Part shown: positions 27,705-38,200 of the stretch, in pieces
Position numbering within the stretch: the stretch's first letter is position 1
Layout of the letters: every line of letters begins with the position of its first letter
NCBI GenBank assembly: GCA_028282725.1
Contig: JANQHF010000117.1
Location: 1-64,000, forward strand
DNA: 64,000 nt
Origin: Saprospiraceae bacterium
GTDB lineage: Bacteria; Bacteroidota; Bacteroidia; Chitinophagales; Saprospiraceae
Direction of reading: 5' to 3'
Made by a program: the position numbers and the translations under genes
The notes under the pieces: model-generated
Database searches by the model: none
Told to the model about the DNA's origin: nothing
Seen by the model: the letters and a program-made list of their open reading frames with translations, nothing else

Positions 27705-28758
27705 AACGGGTCCGGATTTCTTTAATCTCCTGTTCCTTTTCTCGCGGATAGATCAATAACACATCTCCTTCGTCCACGATTATAAAATCGTCCATATCCT
27801 TTATGATCACCAACTTATCCGGATCCTTTATTTTGATCAGGTTGCCCCTGGCATTTGACACGTGAACCTTATTGGAGAGCAACACATTATCCTCTTCAGC
27901 ATTTGAAAGATATTGATATAATGAATTCCATGTTCCCAAATCCGACCATCCGATATCGACCGGGATGGTGTACACGTTTTTCGCTTTTTCCAAAATGGCA
28001 AAGTCAACCGAGATCTTCGTGGTGTCCGGGTATACCTGATCTATATAGTCTTGCTCCTCGGTTGTGCCAAATTTGGAAAGGTCGTGGGATAAGACGTTCA
28101 GAATGTTGGTATCTGAAGATGCAAAGGCTTTCAATATGGTGGCAACAGACCAAATGAAAATCCCGGCATTCCAAACATAGCTTCCTTGGGTCAGGTATTC
28201 CCTGGCTGTATCAATAGCCGGTTTTTCCTTAAATGAACGGACCTTGAATATTTCTCCTTCCCTGCTTTCTGCATCAAAGTCTATGTACCCATAACCGGTA
28301 TCAGGCCTGGTTGGTGTGATCCCCAATGTAACTATGGCATTTTGTGATGCAGCCTTTTCAAATCCCATTTTCGTGGCCGAGATAAAAGTTGTCTCATTTT
28401 TTATAATATGATCGGATGGAAGCATGGCAAATACTCCATTCTCATTTTTAGCCCTGATGTGCAATGCCGTTAAGGCCACACAGGGGCCCGTGTTATTGCG
28501 CGAAGGTTCCAATAGCAACTGTTCAGGCCGCAATTGTGGTAATTGATCCAGTATAAGACTCCTGTATTTTTTATTGCTGACGATCAGGACATGCTCTATT
28601 GGCACGAGTTGGGACACCCTCCTGACCGTTTGCTGTAAGAGGGTTTCGCCCGATCCGGTTATATCAATAAACTGCTTGGGCATTGATTCCCGACTGGAAG
28701 GCCAAAACCTCGAACCAACGCCTCCCGCCATTATAGCCGCGAAATAATTCTTGTTCAC
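27682..28758 (-). CDS. manC: Mannose-1-phosphate guanylyltransferase
   Basis: The enzyme makes GDP-mannose from mannose-1-phosphate and GTP. The N-terminal nucleotidyltransferase signature AGGVGSRFWPSSRESMPKQF is clear, as is the GYGYIDFDAE segment and the SFKEKP sugar-binding motif. The 358 residues lack the C-terminal isomerase domain of bifunctional ManC/AlgA. It leads the run with the GT4 gene, which it overlaps by 23 bases. Confidence 0.93.
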   Translation of the reverse strand: MNKNYFAAIMAGGVGSRFWPSSRESMPKQFIDITGSGETLLQQTVRRVSQLVPIEHVLIVSNKKYRSLILDQLPQLRPEQLLLEPSRNNTGPCVALTALHIRAKNENGVFAMLPSDHIIKNETTFISATKMGFEKAASQNAIVTLGITPTRPDTGYGYIDFDAESREGEIFKVRSFKEKPAIDTAREYLTQGSYVWNAGIFIWSVATILKAFASSDTNILNVLSHDLSKFGTTEEQDYIDQVYPDTTKISVDFAILEKAKNVYTIPVDIGWSDLGTWNSLYQYLSNAEEDNVLLSNKVHVSNARGNLIKIKDPDKLVIIKDMDDFIIVDEGDVLLIYPREKEQEIKEIRTRFAKGAYE

Positions 28759-28921
28759 CGTGAATTTTTGTAGTCAGTTGTAAAGGTACGTTCATATTAG
28801 ATGAAAGGGATATATGATGAAATAATATTGAGGGTTATTTTATTCGATCTATCAAAAGAGCTTGAAAGGCAAGGACTTCAGCCATCCCATAAATCCAGAA
28901 TGGCACAATATTTTCACATTC

Positions 28922-28953
28922 TTGACTGTTAATATATCGCAACGCTAAATTTT
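28922..28953 (+). promoter_or_regulatory. Probable promoter of the 73-residue gene
   Basis: TTG (28922-28924) and TAAATTTT (28946-28953, one mismatch to TAnnTTTG) are separated by 21 bases and lie just upstream of the ATG at 28971. The leader would be very short. Confidence 0.4.
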
Positions 28954-28970
28954 AGGACCAACATCACCAT

Positions 28971-29192
28971 ATGACGCACAACTACGTTTCAAATCAAGTA
29001 ATTCGTTTTATTTACAATGAACTACCTGCTTTAGACCACCTTGAGACAGAATATGCGATAGAGCATGACAAGGAATGGAACCAATCCTATCAAAAGCTGA
29101 GGACAGCTTTTGATGCCCTTCCAAAAATTAAATTTTTTCCTTCTCAACGCGTGGTAAGATCGATTCTGCAATACAGCAGAATGACTACCTAA
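28971..29192 (+). CDS. Small conserved Bacteroidota protein
   Basis: The 73 residues resemble a family of short Bacteroidota proteins with a helical pattern (SNQVIRFIYNELPALDHLETEYAI) and a C-terminal P-S-x-x-V-x-x-I-L-x-Y-S motif (PSQRVVRSILQYS). The start looks like the N-terminal part of anti-sigma factors but no zinc ligands are seen. The function is unknown. It is convergent with the aminotransferase gene, overlapping it by 4 bases at the stops. Confidence 0.72.
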   Translation: MTHNYVSNQVIRFIYNELPALDHLETEYAIEHDKEWNQSYQKLRTAFDALPKIKFFPSQRVVRSILQYSRMTT

Positions 29193-30088
29193 AGCCGGAC
29201 GCAATGATCGGGTATAGAGTTTGTGAAGAGACTTGAAAGTCTCCTGAACAAGTCGTATCCATCGGGTTTACGTATGGCCCTGCCATCCAGTTCAATAATC
29301 GGAGTAAGCTCGCCCATAGTGCCGGTGCAGAATAGAAAATCTGCATTGTATAGTTCGGTAAGAGAGATATTTTTTTCCTGGATGGGGATCTGATTTTCAG
29401 TACATAATTGTATGATCATTCCCCGGGTAATTCCGTGCAAACAAGCATCGGCCCAGGGAGTACATACCACTCCATCTTTAACCATAAAGATGTTGGTCCC
29501 ATTCAATTCAGAAGCGTATCCGTGAAAATCCAGCATAAGGGCAGCATCTTTTCCGGCAACGTTGGATTGTATCTTGGCCTGGATGTTATTCAAAAGATTG
29601 TTGTGATGAATCTTGGAGTCAAGGAATGACGGATTATTCCTTCTTATTGTCGATGTGATTACGGTAATTCCTGATTCATTGTCATAAACGGGGGACTTCC
29701 ATTCGGGAAGGATAATCAAACTGCAGCCGTACTGGTTTAGCCTGGGGTCCATACCCGATGTGATCTTGCGTCCCCGGGTCAGAGTAAGCCGGATATGGAC
29801 GTCATGAGTCATTTGATTGGCTTCAAGTGTTTTTTTGAGCGCCAGGACGATTTGATCGTTCTCGGGGACTTCCCGGAAGTCCAGGGCGTGGGCAGATTCC
29901 TGCAATCTTTGAAGATGTCTGTCCAAGAGCATAATTCCCTCTTTATAGAGTCGAAGGCCTTCCCAGACCGCATCACCTCCTTGAACAACGCTATCAAATA
30001 CGGAAATCTTCGCTTCGTCGCGATGACAAAGTCGATCATCTATCCATACGAGCAGACCGGCATTACGGGGGTCAAATTTTTGAAGCAT
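29189..30088 (-). CDS. Class IV PLP aminotransferase (branched-chain type)
   Basis: This is a fold-type IV PLP enzyme, like branched-chain aminotransferase or D-amino acid transaminase. Visible features are FDSVVQGGDAVWEGLR near the N-terminus, the PLP lysine in DSKIHHNNLL (about residue 154), ASELNGTNIFMV (about 193) and the phosphate-binding GITRGMII loop. The 299 residues match IlvE. The substrate cannot be assigned. It follows the amidohydrolase gene after 13 bases and is probably cotranscribed. Confidence 0.88.
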   Translation of the reverse strand: MLQKFDPRNAGLLVWIDDRLCHRDEAKISVFDSVVQGGDAVWEGLRLYKEGIMLLDRHLQRLQESAHALDFREVPENDQIVLALKKTLEANQMTHDVHIRLTLTRGRKITSGMDPRLNQYGCSLIILPEWKSPVYDNESGITVITSTIRRNNPSFLDSKIHHNNLLNNIQAKIQSNVAGKDAALMLDFHGYASELNGTNIFMVKDGVVCTPWADACLHGITRGMIIQLCTENQIPIQEKNISLTELYNADFLFCTGTMGELTPIIELDGRAIRKPDGYDLFRRLSSLFTNSIPDHCVRL

Positions 30089-30101
30089 TTCATTCTGGGT
30101 T

Positions 30102-31382
30102 TCAATTCTTGAATACGATGCCGTCTTTCATTACGAAAATAACTTGCTCAAGTACAGAAATATCTTCCAGAGGATTGCCGGATACAGCGATGATATCAGC
30201 GATCTTCCCGGCTTCGATCGACCCGAATCGATCCGATATTCTCAACAGATTTGCTGACTCCATAGTAGCAGACTTGATCGCCTCATATGGATCCATACCG
30301 GCTTCCACCATATAGCCAAATTCTTTTGCATTCTCTCCATGCGGAGATACTGCCGAATCTGTACCGAAAGCAATTTTGACTCCTTTCTGATAAGCTTTCT
30401 GAAAGGTCTCCTGGATCTTGGGCCCGATTTCCAATGCTTTGGCACGGACCATTGGAGGGAAAAATTGAGGGTTGCTTGTTGCTCTTTTGTACACAAATTT
30501 TCCGGCAGATATAGTCGGAACATAATACGTACCTCTCTCAATCATCAAATCCATGATCTCTTCTGTCATAAATGTACCGTGCTCAATCGAGTGAATTCCT
30601 CCGAGCACAGCCCTTTTCATTCCTTCGGAACCATGAGCATGTGCCGCTGTAACAAATCCGTAGTCATTTGCTGCATCAACTATTGCCTGAACTTCTTCTA
30701 TGGTAAACTGTGGACCACTTCCATCCTTGGCCACACTGAGGACGCCACCGGTCGCGGTGATTTTAATGACGTCAGCCCCATTTTTATAGCGTTGCCTTAC
30801 GGCTTTTTTGGCATCATCTATACTGTTGATCACTCCTTCTTTCGGACCCGGGTCTTTTTGAAGATCTTTCCGTACACCGTTTGTCGGATCGGCATGTCCC
30901 CCTGTAGTTCCGATTCCTTTCTCGCAAGTATAAATGCGTGGGCCAGGAATGTAACCACTATTGATCGCATTTCTCAATGAAACGTTTACACCTGATCCAC
31001 CCAGATCGCGAACAGTTGTAAATCCAGCCATTAATGTTGCCTTACAATATATAGTTGCACGGAGTGCAACATCCGCATCATTCAAACGAAATCCCTCTTC
31101 ATATCTCCTGGGACTGGACTGCCCTTCGATATGGACATGCATGTCCATCAGTCCGGGTAAAACGGTTAGATTGCTGAGGTCGACTAATGTGGCTGTGTCC
31201 GGAGGTGTAATATATCCATCCAGAATCTCCAGTATCGAATTGCCCCGGACCACAATGGTCTGTTCACTTCTCGGGGCATCTCCCTTAGCATCCAGTAATG
31301 ACCCACAGTGCAAATAAGTCAGCTGCCCATATGATTGGAGGATTGAAAAAGATAAAAGGAAATAGAGAATTAGATATCTCAT
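30102..31382 (-). CDS. Exported amidohydrolase (Xaa-Pro dipeptidase/imidazolonepropionase-like)
   Basis: The start at 31382 gives a proper signal peptide (MRYLILYFLLSFSILQSYG); an ATG eight codons upstream would place a charged stretch before it. The metal-dependent hydrolase core shows MDMHVHIEG, the FVTAAHAHG and SIEHGTF histidines, and FGTDSA with the catalytic aspartate. Related secreted enzymes cleave Xaa-Pro dipeptides or cyclic amides. It lies upstream of the aminotransferase and divergent from the first phosphoesterase-barrel gene. Confidence 0.88.
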   Translation of the reverse strand: MRYLILYFLLSFSILQSYGQLTYLHCGSLLDAKGDAPRSEQTIVVRGNSILEILDGYITPPDTATLVDLSNLTVLPGLMDMHVHIEGQSSPRRYEEGFRLNDADVALRATIYCKATLMAGFTTVRDLGGSGVNVSLRNAINSGYIPGPRIYTCEKGIGTTGGHADPTNGVRKDLQKDPGPKEGVINSIDDAKKAVRQRYKNGADVIKITATGGVLSVAKDGSGPQFTIEEVQAIVDAANDYGFVTAAHAHGSEGMKRAVLGGIHSIEHGTFMTEEIMDLMIERGTYYVPTISAGKFVYKRATSNPQFFPPMVRAKALEIGPKIQETFQKAYQKGVKIAFGTDSAVSPHGENAKEFGYMVEAGMDPYEAIKSATMESANLLRISDRFGSIEAGKIADIIAVSGNPLEDISVLEQVIFVMKDGIVFKN

Positions 31383-31503
31383 TCTTCTGTACTTGTTATC
31401 AAGCAAAGAAAAGAATTGTTTTTACAATAGTAAGAGATTCAACTCCTTATCATCGAGGACTGACAAAGGAATATGTCGTAGTTTAGTGAGGACGGATATT
31501 CTG

Positions 31504-34500
31504 ATGATTAAAAAGAACCCGCTGTTGACCGGAATTATGTTCTGCTTGTGTCTCACACAGGTATATGCTCAACAGACTCCTGAGTATCACCTGTATCTTA
31601 CGGGAAGTATTGGAGAAAAACTTCCTGTTGAAAAGGATCAATACTTTTCAAGGTTACAAGAATTCCTTGCTCAGCCACTTCCTTCCGGCATACTATTTCT
31701 TGGTGACAATATCCATTATAAAGAACGGTCTGCCAGACATCAAAATCTGGACATCATCCTTGATATCCTTAAAAATTACAATGGTGATATCTATTTCATA
31801 CCAGGAAATCAAGAATGGATGAATGGGAAAAGAGGAGGAGAAGAGGAGGTCCGTCGTGTTGAACGGCTCATCCAGAAAACGCTCGATATAGGTGATGTTT
31901 TTGTTCCGGATGATGGATGTCCGGGACCGGAGAAAAAAGAGTTGGGCAGGGATATCACATTGCTTGCTATCAACAGCCAGTGGATGCTCAATGATGTTTA
32001 TTTTCCTGATGCTAATTCTGAAGATTGTAAAAACAGGGATGTAAGTGAGATAGTCAATGAGCTCATTGATCATTTAGATGATGCGAGAAATGAGACGGTC
32101 CTGATTGCTCAGCATCATCCGTTGCACTCATATGGAAGGTATGGTGGTCACTATCCGCTGGTTGATCATTTGTTTCCCCTGAGGACGATAGGTCCAGGAC
32201 TCTTCATCCCGCTCCCAATTCTGGGTTCAATTTATCCCTTTTACAGATCCATCTTTGGTACCAACCAGGATCTCGTGCATCCCTCATATATGGCAATGAA
32301 GAAAAGAATCACAGAGGCATTGCAATTTCGCAGGAATGTCATTTATCTCTCTGGTCATGAATTCAATTTTCAATATATACGGAAAGAGGAGATACATTTC
32401 ATCAATATAGGTTCAAGTGTAACCTCGAAGGGCCTAGTCAATAACGATGATATCGTATATGCTCAAACGGATCGGTCCCTGGCAAAATTGGAATTCTTCG
32501 AGGGAGGCCGGGTAGATTTGATCATCTATGCCTTCGAAGCAAATGAGTTTGTGGAGCAATTCCGATCCACGATCATTGAAAAGAGAAAGAATTTTGGGGA
32601 TACCTCTGTACAGAGGGCCATTCATAACGAACCTCTTGTATCAAAAGCATCAAGCAAATATGAAAAAGGAGCGTTCCATACATTCCTCTTCGGACACCTG
32701 CATCGCGATATATGGTCAACGGAGGTACAACACAAACCTCTGGATCTATCCAGGGAAAGAGGTGGTTTTAGACCTTTGAGAATAGGAGGAGGGAAGACGA
32801 CCAAATCTCTGCATTTGCGAGACACAACCGGAAAGCGATATGTGTTACGATCTGTTGATAAACGTACCTATCGCATCATTCCGGAAATTTATAGAAATTC
32901 TATAGTCGAAGACATCATTCAAGACCAGGTTATAGGTGCTTCTCATCCCTATGCAGCCGTTGTCGTACCACATTTAGCTGAAGCGGCAGGTGTCTATCAT
33001 ACAAATCCGGAAATATTTTTCGTGCCTCAACAAGGGACCCTTGGTGACTACAATGAGGATTTGGGTGACCAACTTTATCTTCTGGAAGAACATCCCGGTG
33101 GTGATTTTCATAGTGCCTCCTTCTTTGGTCAAAGTCGAAAAATTGTCTCTTTCAATAAAATGCTGGAAAACATTGAAACGTCACCGGGGCATCATATTCA
33201 TCAAGAACAAGTGCTCAGATCTCGGTTATTTGATTTCTTCATAGGAGATTGGGACAGGCATGATGATCAATGGCGTTGGGCCTCTTTTAAGGAACCCAGT
33301 CATCTTGGGGGAGGTAAATGGCTGACTTATTATGAGCCCATTCCAAGGGATCGGGACCAGGTATTCTTTGACTACCAGGGTATGATCTCCTCAGTTGTCA
33401 AACTCGTCCTTCCGGAGCTAAGAATATGGCAAAGCTTCAAGGATGATATTGAGAATATGAAATACTTTAATTTCAGTGGCAAACACTTTGATCGCAGGTA
33501 TCTGACCGAGTTGGAAAAAAAGGATTGGATTCGATTGTCCAATGATATATCTCATTGTTTTACAGATGAATTGATAGAGGAATCCGTAAAAAACCTGCCT
33601 AAAGAAATTTATGATCTTTCAGGAGAGGAATTATCCGACAAGCTCAAGTCTCGAAGAAACAATATCCCAAAGTGGGCGGAAGAGTATTATGATTATTTGG
33701 CAAAATATGTAGATGTCGCCGGAAGTAAATATCAGGATTTGTTTCAGGCAGACCGATCCATTGACGGGCAACTCGAACTAAAAGTTTATCAATTTCAGAA
33801 AAGCGGAAAGCTCAGGGACCTTATCTATCAAAGAAAATTTTATCATGATGAGACAAAGGAAGTGAGACTATATGGATTATCCGGTGATGATATTTTTCAA
33901 ATCACAGGCACATCCGACAAAGGACCGCTGATCAGAATCATCGGAGGGGAGGGAGATGATCAACTTGATGACCGATCAGAGATAAATGGCAATAGGCGGA
34001 GTACGGTAATCTATGATTATCTCAAGGATGCCGGGATGAAACCCGGGAATGACAGTAGGGATAAAAGATCGAATCGGTACATAGACAATGTCTACGACAG
34101 GCACGAATTCTATTATGACAAAAACCTGGGCCTCCCCTTCATGGGGTTTAGTCGGGATGAAGGCCTGATGTTGAGGTACAGACATTCAATTGCCACATAT
34201 GGTTTTCGTAAATATCCTTTTGGTGCAAAACATGATTTTGGCCTAGGTTATTCCTTTAATAAAAAGCAGTTAAAATTTGATTACACAGGCACCTTCACAG
34301 ATGTTCTTGGAAAGACAGATGTACAATTTTCTTCTTATCTGCACCTGCCCAACCGGGTCACCAATTTTTTTGGACTGACCAATGAGCAATTGTTTAATGT
34401 CCGGGATTTCGATGATATCAACTTTTTCCAATACGATCAATTTGACGTACTGATTCATCCCAAATTACAATGGGCAGATCCGAATCGCAACTACGTCTTT

Positions 34501-35169
34501 AGCTTAGGTGCGCATTATCAATACCTGAACCTCGGTGAAAATTCCGGAAAATTCATTGCTCAACTTGATGATTCGGGACTGACCCCTGAAGACTTTGAAT
34601 CTTCTCATATACTGGGTCTCACTGCAGGTTTTCAATTGTCCAAGGTGGACAATATTACTTATCCGACCAAAGGGATACATTTCAATATGAATGTATCAGT
34701 CAACGAGGACATTGGTCTGACACGTTCATTTTCCAAGTTTTACGGTTCATTGGTAATTTACAACTTTCTGTGGCTGCCTGAATCATTGGTATTGGCACAT
34801 AAGTTAGAAGGAGGCACTGTTGCAGGATCTTTTAATTTCAACCAGGGTAATTTCATTGGTCAAAATAATGGTTTGAGAGGCTTTCGAAATGAACGATTTG
34901 GGGGTAGATCCTCCCTTGTATTCTCCAACGATCTGAGGTGGAAGGCAGGTGTAATTAAAAATGAATCGATTCCTTTAACATTCGGATTTATAGCCTCCTA
35001 TGATATCGGACGAGTATGGAATACCAATGAAATGAGTACTACCTGGCATAAATCATTTGGTGGAGGATTTTTTATAAATCCCCTCGACGTACTGCCAATT
35101 TCAGTTTACTATTTGCGATCCACAGAAAACACCGATAATATTCTTATAAAATTAGGTATGGCTTTCTGA
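31504..35169 (+). CDS. Phosphoesterase-kinase-like-Omp85 fusion, phosphatase ligands lost
   Basis: The ATG at 31504 gives a signal peptide (KKNPLLTGIMFCLCLTQVYAQ); a start 37 codons upstream would bury it. The N-terminal domain (about 25-300) is a calcineurin-like phosphoesterase whose metal motifs are damaged: motif I has GS instead of GD, GNH reads GNQ, and GHxH reads GHEF, while GDN and HHPL remain. A middle region (about 425-640) has a Gly-rich loop GGGKTTKSLHL, YVLRSVDK, and GDWDRHDDQWRW followed by PRDRDQ, like HipA/FAM20-type kinases. The last 400 residues form an outer-membrane beta-barrel with the Omp85-type NGLRGFRNERFGG motif. It is a tandem paralogue of the next gene, and its phosphoesterase is probably inactive. 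Confidence 0.83.
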   Translation: MIKKNPLLTGIMFCLCLTQVYAQQTPEYHLYLTGSIGEKLPVEKDQYFSRLQEFLAQPLPSGILFLGDNIHYKERSARHQNLDIILDILKNYNGDIYFIPGNQEWMNGKRGGEEEVRRVERLIQKTLDIGDVFVPDDGCPGPEKKELGRDITLLAINSQWMLNDVYFPDANSEDCKNRDVSEIVNELIDHLDDARNETVLIAQHHPLHSYGRYGGHYPLVDHLFPLRTIGPGLFIPLPILGSIYPFYRSIFGTNQDLVHPSYMAMKKRITEALQFRRNVIYLSGHEFNFQYIRKEEIHFINIGSSVTSKGLVNNDDIVYAQTDRSLAKLEFFEGGRVDLIIYAFEANEFVEQFRSTIIEKRKNFGDTSVQRAIHNEPLVSKASSKYEKGAFHTFLFGHLHRDIWSTEVQHKPLDLSRERGGFRPLRIGGGKTTKSLHLRDTTGKRYVLRSVDKRTYRIIPEIYRNSIVEDIIQDQVIGASHPYAAVVVPHLAEAAGVYHTNPEIFFVPQQGTLGDYNEDLGDQLYLLEEHPGGDFHSASFFGQSRKIVSFNKMLENIETSPGHHIHQEQVLRSRLFDFFIGDWDRHDDQWRWASFKEPSHLGGGKWLTYYEPIPRDRDQVFFDYQGMISSVVKLVLPELRIWQSFKDDIENMKYFNFSGKHFDRRYLTELEKKDWIRLSNDISHCFTDELIEESVKNLPKEIYDLSGEELSDKLKSRRNNIPKWAEEYYDYLAKYVDVAGSKYQDLFQADRSIDGQLELKVYQFQKSGKLRDLIYQRKFYHDETKEVRLYGLSGDDIFQITGTSDKGPLIRIIGGEGDDQLDDRSEINGNRRSTVIYDYLKDAGMKPGNDSRDKRSNRYIDNVYDRHEFYYDKNLGLPFMGFSRDEGLMLRYRHSIATYGFRKYPFGAKHDFGLGYSFNKKQLKFDYTGTFTDVLGKTDVQFSSYLHLPNRVTNFFGLTNEQLFNVRDFDDINFFQYDQFDVLIHPKLQWADPNRNYVFSLGAHYQYLNLGENSGKFIAQLDDSGLTPEDFESSHILGLTAGFQLSKVDNITYPTKGIHFNMNVSVNEDIGLTRSFSKFYGSLVIYNFLWLPESLVLAHKLEGGTVAGSFNFNQGNFIGQNNGLRGFRNERFGGRSSLVFSNDLRWKAGVIKNESIPLTFGFIASYDIGRVWNTNEMSTTWHKSFGGGFFINPLDVLPISVYYLRSTENTDNILIKLGMAF

Positions 35170-35206
35170 CATTCACCCCAATAAAAAACTTTCCGGGATT
35201 AACATA

Positions 35207-35238
35207 TTGCCTGCTTTTATGTATTATTAATATTCTTG
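35207..35238 (+). promoter_or_regulatory. Probable promoter of the second fusion gene
   Basis: TTG (35207-35209) is followed after 21 bases by TATTCTTG (35231-35238), one mismatch to TAnnTTTG. The two paralogues may therefore be expressed separately. Confidence 0.4.
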
Positions 35239-35275
35239 TTCCATACGGACCCATCTTTTTTAAAAGGATTCAGTC

Positions 35276-38200
35276 ATGCAAAATCAAATAAACCGTCTCT
35301 TCATTTCTCTTTTTCTGGTGCTGTCATTCACTTTGGAAATCGCTGCCCAGAAAGAACTAGACTATTCCGTATTTCTGATTGGGGACACCGGGGCTCCGAA
35401 TTTGATGGGTGATGATGAAGTCTTTACCAATTTGAAAAAGAGACTTGACCAGGAAAATAAGAAGTCGGCGATTATTTTTCTGGGTGATAATATATACAAT
35501 AATGGATTGCCTCCGGAAGACCGGACAGAAGAAGCGGAAGATCGCAAAATAGCAAAGGAGAAAATACTGCTGCAACTAAACGCACTTAGTGATTATAAAG
35601 GCGAAATTTATTTTATTCCCGGCAACCATGACTGGAACGATGCCAAAAGCGATGGTATTGATTATATAAGGGCCCAGGAAGAATTCATAGAATTTTTTCT
35701 TGACCGTGGCGATGTCTTGATTCCTGATCACGGCTGTCCCGGTCCGGAAAAGAAAAAATTGGGGAAAGATGTTGTGCTGATCGCAATGGATAGCCAATGG
35801 TGGCTTCATCCTCACACAGATGATCAAAGGGATAAAGCTTCCTGTAAAAACAAGAATACAGATGATATCATCCGGGAATTAAAGCAACAGTTAGAAGATG
35901 AGGAAGATAATTTTATCATCGTCGCCTTGCATCATCCTCTGTATTCGGACGGAGGGCATAATGGATACTATCAGTTGAAAGACCATTTGTTTCCATTTAC
36001 TGCCTTGAATTCTAACCTATACATTCCCCTTCCGGTCCTGGGTTCTCTTCATCCTTTCTATCGATCATCCTTTGGTGCAAAGCAGGATATGCCACATCCC
36101 TTGTATCAGAATTTAAGGGATGAGATCTTGTCAACCATAACCACTAAAAGAAATATAATTTTTGCCTCGGGTCATGAACATAATCTTCAATATTTCTTCA
36201 AGCAAAACAATCACTTCATAAAGAGCGGATCCGGTTCTAAATCGTCCCCCTTGCCAGCAATTAATGATGCCGTATTTTCTAACGACTCCAAGGGATATGC
36301 AAAGTTGGAATTCTATAAAGACAAGAGTGTTCAGTTAAAATACTTCATTATAAAAGACGGAGAAGAGATGCTGAAATTCGATCAGCAGATCATAGAACCT
36401 TCTCCTGAGTTTGGGAAGAAATACGGAGAATATGAGATAGAGCTGTCAACGATAGAAAAATCAGCATCTTCCTTATACGACAAGGGATGGTTTCACAAAA
36501 TGGTATTCGGCAATCTCTATAGGAAGGATTGGTCGACGCATGTGACATTCAGGCCCATCAATTTATCGGTTGAAAAGGGTGGATTGAAACCCAGTAAGAT
36601 CGGCGGCGGGATGAGCAGCAAATCCATCAGATTAAAAGCCTCGAATAAGAAGCAATACGTTCTTCGATCAGTAGAAAAAGGAGTCTCCAAGGTTGTGCCT
36701 GAGATGTTTAAGAATTCTGTGGTTCAGGATATTTTTCAGGATCAGATTGCAGCATCGCAGCCATATGCGGCATTGGTTGTTCCGCCATTAGCCGATGCAG
36801 TCGGAGTATATCATACTAATCCGGAAATTGTTTATCTGCCGGAACAGGCTGCTCTTGGTGATTACAATGATTTATATGCCGGACAACTGTATTTATTTGA
36901 AGAGAGACCTTCCGGAAACCAGGAAGATGTTGAAGAATTTGGAAATAGCAGAAAGATCATCTCCTACTCCGATATGCTCGATAAAATCCAATCCACTTCA
37001 AGTCATCACATACATCAGGACCAGGTATTAAGATCTCGTCTGCTGGATATTTACCTGGGTGATTGGGACAGGCATGATGATCAATGGCGCTGGGCGTCGT
37101 TTAAAGAATTAAATCTGGAAGGGACGGAAGAACATACTTACTATGAACCGATACCGCGGGATCGGGACCAGGTACTCTTCAAATACCAGGGCTTAATGCC
37201 CTCCCTCAGCAAGATGCTGAGCCCGGAGCTTAGAAAATTCCAAACGTTCAAAAGCGATATTAAAAATCTAAAATATCTTGTTTACAATGCCAGACATTTT
37301 GACCGAAGTTATTTGAATGAGTTAGAACGAGAGGATTGGATTACAATCGCTGACAAAATGACGAAGGGTCTTACAGATGAGGTCATCGATGAAGCGATCC
37401 AACGACTACCTGCTCCCATATTAATTTATAGGAATGAAGAATATCGGAAGGCATTTATCGATAGAAGAGCCCAACTCAAAAAGTGGGCATTGGACCATTA
37501 TAAATTTCTTTCCAAATATGTGGATGTCGTCGGTACGAACAAAGACGAATACTTCAAGGGTATCAGGAATCCGGATGGCACCTTGCATGTAGAGGTCTAC
37601 CAGGTAAAGAAGAATGGGGATTTGGATGATAAAATATATGAACGCACTTTTTTGCCTGACGAAACTAAAGAGGTTCGCTTGTATGGATTATCCGGTGACG
37701 ATCAATTTGTGTTGGAAGGTGAATCGAGAAAAGGGCCTTTGATCAGGGTGCTGGGTGGCAAGGGGAACGATAAAGTAGATGACAAGTCCAAACTCCGGGG
37801 AGGTAAGAAGAGCACCTATACATATGACAAACTTTCAGATAACGGCATGGAGCCCGGACCGGATGGTAAAGACGAACGTACAGATGATTATCATGTGAAC
37901 CTCTATGATCGGAAGGAGTATTATTACAATTCCTCGATTGGAATTCCATTTTTTGCGTTCAATCCGGATGATGGCCTGGTTATTCAGTACGCCCATGATT
38001 TAAGAACCTATGGATTTAGAAAATCTCCTTATAATTCAAGGCATACGATTGGATTCAGATATGCTCTCAGCACATCGCAGTTTCGCTTAAATTACCAGGC
38101 ACATTATAAGAATGTGTTTGGAAAAGCAGATTTTGCTTTAAACACATATTTCCATCTTCCGGACAATGTTTCCAATTTCTTTGGATTGACCAATGTGCAA

